Assembly: GCA_037445575.1 (NCBI GenBank) | Contig: JBBIKH010000002.1 | Location: 6,280-70,279, forward strand | DNA from: Oleimicrobium sp037445575 | GTDB lineage: Bacteria > Zhuqueibacterota > Zhuqueibacteria > JANLFK01 > Oleimicrobiaceae | Reading direction: 5' to 3' | DNA: 64,000 bases | In this document: in pieces, positions 29,601 through 37,641 of the stretch | Numbering within the stretch: the stretch's first letter is position 1 | How the letters are laid out: the number at the start of each line of letters is the position of its first letter | Position numbers and translations under genes: made by a program | Notes under the pieces: generated by a model | Told to the model about the DNA's origin: nothing | Seen by the model: the letters and a program-made list of their open reading frames with translations, nothing else | Database searches by the model: none

Positions 29601-30039
29601 CCTCCAAGTCCCTCGCCACACGGCGGACCGCTTCCTCGATGAGCTCACTAGAATAGCGCTCCGGATTGTCCTCACGTCGGACGTACAGTTGGAGGGCATG
29701 CGCCAACCTCTCGCCCACCTGCGGATAATGGGCACCCACTTGGTAAGCCAGGCTGATTGTGTCAGGACGGCTGCGTCGCAGTGCCAAATCAGTTAGCGGC
29801 CACGCCACCAGCAGCAAGAGGCTACTGCCCGTCAAGGCAAGGACCAGCGCAACGATCACCGCCCGGTATGCCCCTGGCAATGGCCACATCGCCTCCAGCG
29901 CCGCGGCGACTAACAGCAGCGCCGCGGCCGCGCCGGTCCACAGGCCCACTCCAGAAAGCAGATCCCGCAGCTTTTGTCGCTGCCGGAAGCGGTGCAACCG
30001 CGCCAGCAAGGAGCCATATGTCAGGTCAATGCTGCCCAT
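26680..30039 (-). CDS. DUF4175-type membrane protein with long coiled coil
   Basis: 1,119 residues starting at ATG 30039 (MGSIDLTYGSLLARL), four bases after the DUF4159 stop. The frame runs on upstream, but only as a shadow of that gene. Two membrane helices lie near residues 30-80 and another near 170. They are followed by beta-sandwich domains (~200-480) and then about 500 residues of heptad-rich coiled coil (EQAAEVLESVYEQSKELKER, LEEVAKDMEEVAKDLAGQ-like). This matches the DUF4175 family of FCB bacteria, usually beside DUF4159, MoxR, DUF58 and von Willebrand genes in Bat-like envelope operons. None of those last three is present here. Molecular role unknown. Confidence 0.7.
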   Translation of the reverse strand: MGSIDLTYGSLLARLHRFRQRQKLRDLLSGVGLWTGAAAALLLVAAALEAMWPLPGAYRAVIVALVLALTGSSLLLLVAWPLTDLALRRSRPDTISLAYQVGAHYPQVGERLAHALQLYVRREDNPERYSSELIEEAVRRVARDLEGEDFAAQVDWAQARRVLRRSALAVALTVALFGLFHKALGGALVRLVHPRTAYVVGPSLTLAVSPGNAEVVRGQDLTITVQVTGRRVGSATIAYREEGNATPIVKPMHQDGPASFSFEFKTLRDTLFYRVAAGGSKSPEYRVAVIELPMVRTLRVVVQPPAYTGLPSQFLDENVGDVFALKGSIVSVGAVVNKPVTKAALHLCDGAEFPMRISGVNLEGAFRVSQETSYHVSLVDFAGRTDPNPIEYRVNLLADRAPFVRVPVPGMDVDIGEDMSLPLVIEAQDDFGISQLALQYRHVRGSDGLEVGRGSIQLPLGTAADKVRVEYLWDLSTLNLIPEDVVIYLAEVRDNDIVSGRKVAQSQEYRVRFPSIYEIYQEVAQTQEQAAEVLESVYEQSKELKERLERLSQQLKRSAELDWGERKQVEEAVDAQQRLQQELQELSQRLDQMIERMERNDLVTLETLKKYQELQQLFEEVATPEMRRAIEELQRALRDIDPARLRQAMEKFSLSQEDFLKSIERTIALLKRLQIEQKLDEAVRRAAEAARQQEEIAQRAGEPTADAKQLAEEQRRLAEQTDALTRHLRDLSTAMAEFPDMPRSEVERAAAMMDSAGLASQMQQLSTMLRQQNMGGAKAGGQKAASLLHQVASTLQEAQNALAQNQKREVLKALQKSSHDLMQLSQWQEQLLEATEQARSDSPRLPELAEAQNDLNAALERVASQLYSLAKRTFYVSPQMGAAMGQAHESMSKAVAALEQRNVAGSVSSQATAMAALNQGVRELLRAMEEVSSASSALGFDTFLQRLQNMAGAQEGINQQTLELGMGGQYTLEQQAAMARLAAQQEALRKSLEELQREMGARRDILGRLDQVAKDMEEVAKDLAGQRIDQRTVDRQKRILSRLLDSQRSVRERDFSRKRQAQAGKNIPRASPGPLPPDLGSAKSSLAEDLLRAQKEGYTPDYLELIRLYFEALARKEKP

Positions 30040-30043
30040 GCCG

Positions 30044-30778
30044 CTAGTGGGTAAGAGCGTAGAGCATGATATTTGTGCCCATCTGCAACGCTTCCAGGCG
30101 TTTCTCAGGAGGGTCTCCGTGAACCTCAGGGTCAACCCAGCCATCGGAGATATTGGTCTCGTAGGTGTAATACACCACCAGGCGTCCCTCGTGGAACAAC
30201 CCAAAGCCTTGCGGCGGTTTGCCGTCGTGTTCGTGGATCTTGGGTAGCCCCTGCGGGAAGTGGAAGTGCATGTGGTAGATCTCGTGCGAAAAGGGTAGCT
30301 CCACCAGGCGTTTGTCCGGGAAGACCTTGGCCATCTCGCTCCGGAAGAAGCTGTCCATCCCGTAATCGTCATCTGCGTAGAGGAAGCCGCCGTGGGTGAG
30401 ATAGTGGCGGAGCCGCTCCACCTCCTGTGGAGAAAAGACGATTCGCCCATGCCCGGTGAGATAGAGTACCGGGTAGGAGAAGAGCTTTTCGTCCATGATG
30501 CTCACCACTACCTGATCGCGAGCCACCCTCACGTTGGTCTGTTCCCCCATGAATTTGAGCAAATTCGGGATGGCAGATGGGTCGTTGTACCAATCGCCGC
30601 CTCCCGCGTAGCGAACGCGGGCAATGGTGAAGGCCTCACCCTGCGCCAGCGCCGCTAGGCACCAGCCACAGGCCAGCACGCACGCCAGCGGCGCCCACCC
30701 CCGGAGCCGAGACACGCGAGGTGTGCGAGGCTGGTACAAGGCTCTCTGTAGCCTGGGCGTCCGACGGTTCTTGTTCAT
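30044..30778 (-). CDS. DUF4159 domain protein, secreted
   Basis: 244 residues. After a basic start and a hydrophobic stretch (LACVLACGWCLAALAQG) comes the DUF4159 domain: FTIARVRYAGGGDWYNDPSAIPNLLKFM, YPVLYLTGHGRIVFSPQEVERLRHYLTHGGFLYADDDYG, ELPFSHEIYHMHFHFP and the Tyr/Asn-rich DGWVDPEVHGDPPEKR. The fold is thought to be glutamine-amidotransferase-like. ATG 30778 overlaps the M14 peptidase stop by 4 bases (ATGA), which decides the start. DUF4159 and DUF4175 genes are normally neighbours, as here. Confidence 0.82.
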   Translation of the reverse strand: MNKNRRTPRLQRALYQPRTPRVSRLRGWAPLACVLACGWCLAALAQGEAFTIARVRYAGGGDWYNDPSAIPNLLKFMGEQTNVRVARDQVVVSIMDEKLFSYPVLYLTGHGRIVFSPQEVERLRHYLTHGGFLYADDDYGMDSFFRSEMAKVFPDKRLVELPFSHEIYHMHFHFPQGLPKIHEHDGKPPQGFGLFHEGRLVVYYTYETNISDGWVDPEVHGDPPEKRLEALQMGTNIMLYALTH

Positions 30779-33432
30779 TTTGTCGCTGGTGCGAAAAAGA
30801 GCGCATTCACTATCAGGCGAGCAAGGCCTCGCCACAAGAGGCGGAAGGTGGGGTCGTCAGCGAAGAGGACGACCTTGCCTTTCCCCACCGACTCCTCAAT
30901 CAGGTATGCGGTTCCCGCTATCTTCTTCTCGTTCTTGTCCGAGATGTAGCCTGCAAATCGAGGCTTGTCCGCATAGATGCCCACATTGTGCCCTTGGCCG
31001 CTGAGCTCATAGGCTGTGGCACCCGCTTTGAAGGTGAACATTTCTCGCGTGCAGCCGTAGCCAAGCGGGTGAGTGGTGTCGATGAGCGTCCGCAGGATAG
31101 CCCCGGGCACAGTAGAGAGCGGGCTTTCTTTCTCCTTCTCCTCCAGAGTGAGGCGTTTGCGACGCTCCACATCGGGGTCCGCCTCCTCGGCCCCTTTGTC
31201 TTGGGGCTTTTTCTCCTTCTTGAGCTTGACCGAGCAGAGCCGGGCCCCGTCCTGCGTGGCAAAGGCAGCGCCGCCGCCCACGCCAATGAACGTACCGCCC
31301 TCGCGAATCCAGCGCGCCAACCGCTCCACCGTCGCACTGTCGAGCTGGCTACGATACCCCCTGCCCTCGCCATAATCGTTGGGAAAGATCAGCACGTCGT
31401 ACTTACGCAGGTCTACTGCGCGAAGCCTCTCACACTCTACGGGTGTAAAGTCGATACCTAGGTGCTGTTCCAGCAGGAACCACAAGGCCCCGTAGGAGCT
31501 GGCGCTCACCGGCCGGCCAGTCACCATCGCCACCCTCGGCATCTTGAGGGCAACCAGGTCATCCGAGCCCAGGTCGATGCCCTCCTCAGTCAGGCCGGTG
31601 TGGACGGCAACGAAGGTGATGCCATGGTCACGCGCCAGGCCTTCGACCACTGCGTGCACCGTAGAGTCGGGATGAGCAGCCGGTCGATTGAGCACGGGGA
31701 TGACGATCGTCCCACGCTCGAAGCGACGTCCGCCCAGGGTAAAGGGCTTCGTGCTCACCCGCACCCGCCATTTGTGCCGGAGGAGCTGGAAGAGAGCGCT
31801 GGCCGCGCCCTCATCCTCCCAGGGGAGAAGGTAGGCATACCCGGCGCGCCCACCCTGCACAGCACCGCTCGGGTCTGGTCGAGAGCGGAGTTGCTCCATG
31901 CCACAAGTCAGCTGACTGCGGGTCCAGTAGGCCGGCACGTTGTAGACCACAGGCAGGCACCAGGCCGTGATGTCGTAGAAGAAGGTGTCGGCAAGGACTG
32001 GCTCCACCTCGAAAAGGGCCGTCAACAGGCGTTGCGCCGGCTGCGCCACGGGCACCACAAAGGACCCACGCGGCAGAGGCAGCCTCTCCACCTTCTGCGC
32101 ATAACCTTCTACCCCTTTCACCTCCGTAGCTTCGGTGGTGCGCCAGACCTCGATGCCCTGGCGCAACAGCAGGTCCACAAAGTCAGCCTGTTTGTTGGCA
32201 TCCGGATCCGGGGGAAAGAGGTAGTAGCGCACTGCGCTGCGACGTCCCTGTTCCAGGCTTTGGCGCCAGGAGTCCGTGTAGTCCTTGAGGATCTCCCTGC
32301 GGTGGCGCTGTGCCGTCTGCAGGGTAGTCATGGCCGCTACGAAGTGGTGCCAGGCGCGGTCGGTAAGGGTGAGCACGCTGCCGTCGTCGCGCGTCACTGC
32401 AAGGCCCGCGGCGCCCCCTCCCCCTTGCTCGAAGGTCATGCCCAAAGCCCCATTCAGCGAAGGCCACGAGTCACCAAAGCCCGGATAAAAGAGGTCAAAC
32501 CCCTCCGCGGTGAAATAGGGCCAGCCCTGGCGGTCAAAGGCCCTGGCATTGTTTTCCCCAAAGACCTTGGCCCACTTGATGAGCACCTTGGGAATGTTGG
32601 TATTGATGGGCGTCCGCGAGGGGAAGAAGAAATAGCTGCTGTTGTAGCCCATCTCGTGAAAGTCCACGTGCACCTGCGGCATCCATTGTCGGAACAAGGC
32701 TACCCGTTGGCGGGTCTCCCGCTGCGTCTGCCAAGCCCAGTCTCGGTTCAGGTCAAAGTAGTAGTGATTGGAGCGTGCACCTGGCCATGGTTCGTGGTGC
32801 TCGGCAGCGTCCGGATCGGGGTTGGGTTTACTGCCCACCGTCCGGCCATAAAACGACACGTAGCGCTCCCTGCCATCAGGGTTCAGTACCGGATCGAGGA
32901 TAATCACAAGCTCGCGGAGCAATGCTTCCGTCTGCTTGTCCGTGGCGGCGTTCAGCTGGTAGGCGACCTGAAGGGCTGCCTCAGTGCCGCTTGCCTCGTT
33001 GCCGTGGACATTGAAGCTCAGCCACACCACCAGTGGCCAGGAGTCCAGCAGCTGCGACAAACGGTCAGGAGCTGGCAGCAACCCCGGGTCGGCCAGACGT
33101 CGCTGGCGAATCTGGAGGCTGTCCCATTTGGCCAGGTTCTCCGGCGAGGAGATTACTGCCACCAACAGCGGTCTCCCCTCATAGGTCGTGCCATACCGCA
33201 GGAGTCTGACTCGTTGCGAGCTGGCAGCCAAGGCCTCCATGTAGCGGACCACCAGGTGATGGGGGGTGAACTGCTGCCCAATGCTGTATCCCAGCACCGC
33301 TGCGGGGGGCGGCACCTGTGGGTCATAGGAGGAGGTGCTATCAGGCCATTGGAAGGGCAGCGCTTCCTGCCCCCGGAGGGATGTGCCCCCCATGACAAGA
33401 GTGAGAAGCAGCCTCATCATCACGTGGCGCAT
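30775..33432 (-). CDS. Secreted M14-family zinc carboxypeptidase-like protein
   Basis: 885 residues with a signal peptide (MMRLLLTLVMGGTSLRG). The M14 domain (~25-330) has the zinc ligands HGNE (about residues 143-146) and a His in HVDFHEMG. The Glu in GMTFEQGGGG is the probable general base, so the active site looks intact. The C-terminal third (VDLRKYDVLIFPNDYGEG, WIREGGTFIGVGGG) is a glutamine-amidotransferase-like domain, broken by a charged Lys/Glu insertion (LKKEKKPQDKGAEEADPDVE). ATG 33432 follows GGAGAAAGG. It heads an operon after the 33.5-kb terminator. The substrate is unknown; many such FCB enzymes degrade peptides outside the cell. Confidence 0.8.
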   Translation of the reverse strand: MRHVMMRLLLTLVMGGTSLRGQEALPFQWPDSTSSYDPQVPPPAAVLGYSIGQQFTPHHLVVRYMEALAASSQRVRLLRYGTTYEGRPLLVAVISSPENLAKWDSLQIRQRRLADPGLLPAPDRLSQLLDSWPLVVWLSFNVHGNEASGTEAALQVAYQLNAATDKQTEALLRELVIILDPVLNPDGRERYVSFYGRTVGSKPNPDPDAAEHHEPWPGARSNHYYFDLNRDWAWQTQRETRQRVALFRQWMPQVHVDFHEMGYNSSYFFFPSRTPINTNIPKVLIKWAKVFGENNARAFDRQGWPYFTAEGFDLFYPGFGDSWPSLNGALGMTFEQGGGGAAGLAVTRDDGSVLTLTDRAWHHFVAAMTTLQTAQRHRREILKDYTDSWRQSLEQGRRSAVRYYLFPPDPDANKQADFVDLLLRQGIEVWRTTEATEVKGVEGYAQKVERLPLPRGSFVVPVAQPAQRLLTALFEVEPVLADTFFYDITAWCLPVVYNVPAYWTRSQLTCGMEQLRSRPDPSGAVQGGRAGYAYLLPWEDEGAASALFQLLRHKWRVRVSTKPFTLGGRRFERGTIVIPVLNRPAAHPDSTVHAVVEGLARDHGITFVAVHTGLTEEGIDLGSDDLVALKMPRVAMVTGRPVSASSYGALWFLLEQHLGIDFTPVECERLRAVDLRKYDVLIFPNDYGEGRGYRSQLDSATVERLARWIREGGTFIGVGGGAAFATQDGARLCSVKLKKEKKPQDKGAEEADPDVERRKRLTLEEKEKESPLSTVPGAILRTLIDTTHPLGYGCTREMFTFKAGATAYELSGQGHNVGIYADKPRFAGYISDKNEKKIAGTAYLIEESVGKGKVVLFADDPTFRLLWRGLARLIVNALFFAPATK

Positions 33433-33522
33433 ATCCTTTCTCCGCACGCAAATTGGGGTCACCGCACGTCACCTTATAAAGAAACAAAAACTTGCCGTAA
33501 TAATCAAGCGTTTTCCCGCAAG

Positions 33523-33556
33523 AAAAAGGGCCGACCTCACTACCTCTGGTCGGCCC
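33523..33556 (-). terminator. Rho-independent terminator after the peptidyl-prolyl isomerase operon
   Basis: On the minus strand a perfect 9-bp stem GGGCCGACC / GGTCGGCCC (33556-33548 with 33536-33528), with an 11-base loop, runs into TTTTTC. It lies 20 bases past the stop of the last isomerase gene. Confidence 0.9.
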
Positions 33557-33576
33557 GCGGCGAGTTGACCTGTGCC

Positions 33577-34863
33577 TTACAGGCCCTTCACTTCCACAAA
33601 CATCTCGGCGCGGAGCTCGGCCACCCACTTCTCGAACTCCCGCTGCCTTTTTTCGTTGAGTGCCATCTGCTCGATGGTATCCCAGTCGCTCTCCAAGGTC
33701 AACTGGCGCGCTTCGCGCCGATTCAGCACCTTCAGGATGTGAAAGCCGTACTTGGTTCGGAACGGATCGGTGATGCCCCCCGGCTGGATCCCGTGCAGCG
33801 CCGTCACGAACTCCGGCGCTGTTTCACGAAGCTGGTCGATCTCAAACCACCCCAGGTGTCCGCCGGCAGAAGCGGTCGTCTCGTCATCGGACTGCTCCTT
33901 CGCCAGGGCGGCAAAGTCTGCCCCCTCCTGAAGCTGGCGATACAACTCCTTGATCCGCTCTGCTGCTGCCTTCTCGTCCTCCTTGGTGGTGCTCAGGGCA
34001 ACCAGGATGTGCCGTACTCTGACCTTCTCGCCGCGCCGCTCCAGCAGCTCGATAAGGTGGAACCCGAATTGAGTCTCTACGATCTCAGAGCGCTGACCAG
34101 GCTCCAAGGAAAAGGCGACCTCCTCAAATTCCCGTACAAAGTCGCCGCGCTGCATAAAGCCCAGATCACCGCCGCGCTGGGCCGACCCCGGATCATCGGA
34201 CATCTGGCGCGCCACCTCCGCAAAGTCTTCTCCCGCAGCAAGCCGACGTTTCACCTCCTCCATCCTCTGCAGGGCTTTCTGGCGCGCCGCTTCGCCAGGG
34301 CGCACTTCGACCAGGATGTGGCTGATCTCCACCGCCTCCTTCATTTGTGGGAGACTGTCTTTGTGGGTAGCATAAAAGCGCTCCACTTCGCGGCGTCCCA
34401 CTTTGAGGTTGGCAAACTTGGTCTCGCGCAGCTGCTGCACGGTAAGATTCTTGCGGATCTCCTCCTCGTATTGCCGGCGGATCTTGCGTATGGGCATGCC
34501 AAAGTACTCTTCCACCTTTTCTTCGGAGCCCAGCTGCTGCACAATGCTCTGCATCTGCTGCTCGAGGAAACTCTCCACCCTCTTGGCATCAACCACCACC
34601 GTGTCCTGTTCGGCCTTCTTGAGGAGGATTTGCTGCACTACCAGGCTTTCTAAGGTTCGGCGTTGCAACTCCTTGAAGCGCTCAGGCTCGCGATTTGGGT
34701 CCAGGCGCAGCTGCATGGCCAGAAAGAAAGCCCCTTGCATCACCTCGGACTCAAGGATGGGCTTGTCGTCCACCACGGCCACCACCCGGTCCAACACCTC
34801 CTGCGCCAAAGCTGCCTTGGCGATCAAAAGGAGGCTAAGGACGATCTTCTGAATTGTGCTCAT
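33577..34863 (-). CDS. SurA-like periplasmic peptidyl-prolyl isomerase with two parvulin domains
   Basis: 428 residues, the SurA size. A signal peptide (TIQKIVLSLLLIAKAALA) precedes the SurA N-domain (VLDRVVAVVDDKPILESEV). Two parvulin domains follow: EISHILVEV ... GGDLGFMQRGDFVREFEEVAF and RVRHILVAL ... GGHLGWFEIDQLRETAPEFV. It should isomerise prolines and chaperone outer-membrane proteins in the periplasm. ATG 34863 with GGAG upstream is preferred over a start seven codons earlier. It is the last of three isomerase genes. Confidence 0.9.
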   Translation of the reverse strand: MSTIQKIVLSLLLIAKAALAQEVLDRVVAVVDDKPILESEVMQGAFFLAMQLRLDPNREPERFKELQRRTLESLVVQQILLKKAEQDTVVVDAKRVESFLEQQMQSIVQQLGSEEKVEEYFGMPIRKIRRQYEEEIRKNLTVQQLRETKFANLKVGRREVERFYATHKDSLPQMKEAVEISHILVEVRPGEAARQKALQRMEEVKRRLAAGEDFAEVARQMSDDPGSAQRGGDLGFMQRGDFVREFEEVAFSLEPGQRSEIVETQFGFHLIELLERRGEKVRVRHILVALSTTKEDEKAAAERIKELYRQLQEGADFAALAKEQSDDETTASAGGHLGWFEIDQLRETAPEFVTALHGIQPGGITDPFRTKYGFHILKVLNRREARQLTLESDWDTIEQMALNEKRQREFEKWVAELRAEMFVEVKGL

Positions 34864-34920
34864 TCCCAGCTCCGCAAAAGTCAACTGTCATGAGGATAGA
34901 AGAGGCCCGTGCCCGGGCGG

Positions 34921-35784
34921 TCAAGGGCTCGCGGTAGTCGAGTCGGCGAGCACTTGCCGCAGCGCGCCATAGTCCACGTAAACGGTTTGGCGCCCGCGCA
35001 ATCGGTCGAGCAACTGCCGCCGCCTCTCGCGCATCTTTTCCAGAACGACCCGCTCGCGCAGCAGCCCCTCCACTTCGGCCAGATCGCGGACACTGCCCGC
35101 GGGCTTCACGTCCACTACCTTGACGAGGTAATAGCCCGTCTCCGTCTTGATAGGCGAAAGCACCTTCCCCAAGGGTGCACGGGGTACCTGCTGTGCCAGT
35201 TCGGGGAGCACCTGTGCACGCCTCAGGTAGCCGGTGGCACCACTGTCCCTGGCCGAGGGGGCTTGCGAACTCTGGGCAGCCAGCCGCTCAAAGCTCTCGC
35301 CGTTGAGAATACGCGTCCGCAGCTGAATGGCCTCCTGCCAACTGGGGACCATTATCTCCTGCAACAGGTATTCCTCTTCGGTGCGCCGGAAGGCCTCCTG
35401 ATTCCTCTCGTAGTGGGCGCGCAGCTCTTCGGGCGTCACCGTGAGAGTGTCTGCCGCCAGCAGATCCTCCATGGCCGTGGCCAGCACCTCCCGCCGCAGG
35501 TCTTCCAGCTGACGCCTCACCTTCTTGTCCCGGTGTAAACCCCGCCGCTTCGCCTCCTGCGCCAGTAGCTCCATGTTGATCCACCGCTGCACGTAGGAGC
35601 GCACCTGCGCCTCTGAGACACCCAGGCTCGGATTGTCGGGAAAAGCGGCTTTGACGTCGGCAAGCCGCAGCACCGCACTCCCCACTCGCGCCACCACCTG
35701 CTGGTCGCCAGATCCACCCGGTCCGCAACCGCTCCAAGCTGAGGTCAGACCAATAACGATGAGTGCGCCAAACACTTTGCACAT
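34921..35784 (-). CDS. Parvulin-type peptidyl-prolyl isomerase, probable lipoprotein
   Basis: 287 residues. A hydrophobic start ends in a possible lipobox (LTSAWSGC). A SurA-like N-domain follows (VVARVGSAVLRLADVKAAFPDNPSLGVSEAQVRSYVQRWINMELL). The parvulin domain (EEEYLLQEIMVPSWQEAIQL ... LPELAQQVPRAPLGKVLSPIKTETGYYLVKVVDV) is shortened. ATG 35784 has GAGGT eight bases upstream and is preferred. A GTG at 35820, which overlaps the upstream stop, would add 12 residues. It probably works with its two neighbours on exported proteins. Confidence 0.75.
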   Translation of the reverse strand: MCKVFGALIVIGLTSAWSGCGPGGSGDQQVVARVGSAVLRLADVKAAFPDNPSLGVSEAQVRSYVQRWINMELLAQEAKRRGLHRDKKVRRQLEDLRREVLATAMEDLLAADTLTVTPEELRAHYERNQEAFRRTEEEYLLQEIMVPSWQEAIQLRTRILNGESFERLAAQSSQAPSARDSGATGYLRRAQVLPELAQQVPRAPLGKVLSPIKTETGYYLVKVVDVKPAGSVRDLAEVEGLLRERVVLEKMRERRRQLLDRLRGRQTVYVDYGALRQVLADSTTASP

Positions 35785-35816
35785 AAACGCGCACCTCGTT
35801 GCCGTCGCCACCCTTT

Positions 35817-37565
35817 TCACTCCTCGAAGAGCTCCGCAAACGCAACCCTCAAGGCCTCATCATAGATGGTGACCTTGAATCGCGCCCGCAAGCCGTCCAA
35901 CCATTCCTTCTTGAGCCGCTCCTCTTCTTCACGGCGGAGGTCCCGCTGCACATCGTACTTGGCTTCCTCGTAGGACTTGGGGGATTGTTCCTCGCGATCC
36001 AAGACTTTGATAATCGAAAACTTGGGCCCCATTGGGATAATGTCAGAAACTTGTCCCACCGCCATCTGCAACGCGGTCTGACCCACATTGCCGTATTGGC
36101 GCGCGGAGATGTAGCCTAACACCCCTCCTTCGTTGCGAACGGAGATCCGCTCCGTGTACTGCCGCGCCAGGCGCGAAAAGTCTTCCCCCGCCCGAATGCG
36201 CCGCAGCAACTGCTCTGCTTGTTTGCGGTCCGAGACAAAGATCTCCTGCACCTTCGCACGCGCCGGATTGACATACCTGTCCGCATGGCTCTCAAAGTAG
36301 GCCTTGTACGACTCCTCCGTGAGGTTCATCCGCTTGCGCACCATGTCGTCGGTAATCCGCTGCAGCATAGACCTTTCCAGCAACTGCTGCCGCGCCCGCT
36401 TCATCTCCGGCTGGAGGTGAAACTTCTCCCGCTTGGCCTCCTTCAACATCAAGTCCCGCCAGAGCAGACGGGAAGTCCAGTCTTTGACCGTCTCCACGCT
36501 CGTCAAACGGGGCTGGCGCCGTGCAGGGTAACGACGGAGCGCCTTGACCAGGTCCTCCACCCTCAACAGGCCTCCAGCGTAGCGCGCCAACACCATCTTC
36601 TGGTCCGTAGGGGTCAAGTAATAGAACTGATCCTTCTCCACGTCAGCATCAGCGCCCTGGCCGGAGAGCGTGGTATCCGGGCTCGGCGCATTCAGCTTTG
36701 ACGCCAAAGCGACTATGGCGGTGGAGTCGTACTCCACCTTGTAGCGCTTCTCAAGATCGGCAGCGAGCTGATAGTACTCCTTCTCCATCTCCGTCTGCTT
36801 GCCCTTGATAAGCTGCTGCTTGATCCGGTCCTTGGCCTGCTCATACTCACCGAGACCAGAGATCTGCTTGTCCTCCACTCGGAGGATGTGATAGCCACGG
36901 TTGCTGCGCACAGGCTCCGAAAGTTCCCCTTGCTTCAGTTTGAAGGCCGCCTCAAAGAAGGCATCGTCATAGCCCCCTTCTCCCCATCGGATAAACCCAA
37001 GATCGCCACCCTTGGGGCTGCTGAGATGGTCCTGGGAAAAGTTCTTCGCCACATCGAAAAAGCTCTCACCTCGGAGGATGCGGTCGCGCAGCTCCCACGC
37101 CCGCTTGCGCACCTCCGCCTCCTTGCGCTCGTCAGCATCCCGTGGCACGACCAACAGGATATGCCGCACTCGGAGCTGCACACTGCTCTTGCGCCAGTAG
37201 TCCAGCAGTTCCTTCTCACTGATCAGACGGTCCACCACCTTCTTCTCAACGTAGGAGGAGAACAGGCGCTGCTCCATCTCGCGCTCAACAGGCTGCACAA
37301 CCTCCGGCAGCTTGTCGTACCCGCGGGAATAGGCGTCAGCAATCTTGAGCGTGCGGTCGACCATGGTCAGGAGATGGTCTTTACGCTCCTTGAACGTAGT
37401 GGTTTTTATGTAGTTGGGAGTCCTGTTCTTGGAAAAGTCTTGCTCGAATTCAGACAGCCTGATCACCCGATTGCCGATCCGTGCGACCACGGGGTCCGAT
37501 TGGCGCCCACATTGTGCCAGCATAACCGCAAAAGAAATAAGAGCTAAAACCGCCGCTTTTCGCAT
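35817..37565 (-). CDS. Parvulin-type peptidyl-prolyl isomerase lipoprotein (PpiD/SurA-like)
   Basis: 582 residues. The lipoprotein signal MRKAAVLALISFAVMLAQC has a clear LAQC lipobox. Two parvulin domains are visible: VRHILLVVPRDADERKEAEVR ... GGDLGFIRWGEGGYDDAFFEAAF, and a second near the C-terminus, AKVQEIFVSDRKQAEQLLRRIRAGEDFSRLARQY ... GGVLGYISARQYG. The rest is SurA-type helical. ATG 37565 is preceded by AAGGAG with a six-base spacer. It is the first gene of the three-isomerase unit. Confidence 0.85.
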   Translation of the reverse strand: MRKAAVLALISFAVMLAQCGRQSDPVVARIGNRVIRLSEFEQDFSKNRTPNYIKTTTFKERKDHLLTMVDRTLKIADAYSRGYDKLPEVVQPVEREMEQRLFSSYVEKKVVDRLISEKELLDYWRKSSVQLRVRHILLVVPRDADERKEAEVRKRAWELRDRILRGESFFDVAKNFSQDHLSSPKGGDLGFIRWGEGGYDDAFFEAAFKLKQGELSEPVRSNRGYHILRVEDKQISGLGEYEQAKDRIKQQLIKGKQTEMEKEYYQLAADLEKRYKVEYDSTAIVALASKLNAPSPDTTLSGQGADADVEKDQFYYLTPTDQKMVLARYAGGLLRVEDLVKALRRYPARRQPRLTSVETVKDWTSRLLWRDLMLKEAKREKFHLQPEMKRARQQLLERSMLQRITDDMVRKRMNLTEESYKAYFESHADRYVNPARAKVQEIFVSDRKQAEQLLRRIRAGEDFSRLARQYTERISVRNEGGVLGYISARQYGNVGQTALQMAVGQVSDIIPMGPKFSIIKVLDREEQSPKSYEEAKYDVQRDLRREEEERLKKEWLDGLRARFKVTIYDEALRVAFAELFEE

Positions 37566-37612
37566 GTCTCGCTCCTTGTTATCCCATCTCTGCGTCGTTT
37601 CGAACCTGGTCA

Positions 37613-37641
37613 AATATAGGAAGTCACAACAAACTTTGCAA
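37613..37641 (-). promoter_or_regulatory. Candidate promoter of the isomerase operon
   Basis: On the minus strand TTGCAA (37641-37636), 17 bases, then TATATT (37618-37613). It overlaps the last codons of mfd and lies about 48 bases before the lipoprotein start. Confidence 0.45.

Noticed and set aside
31462..34653. Very long plus-strand open frame (over 1,000 codons)
   Set aside because: It lies antisense to the M14 peptidase and SurA-like genes, has no family-like sequence and only reflects high G+C codon use.
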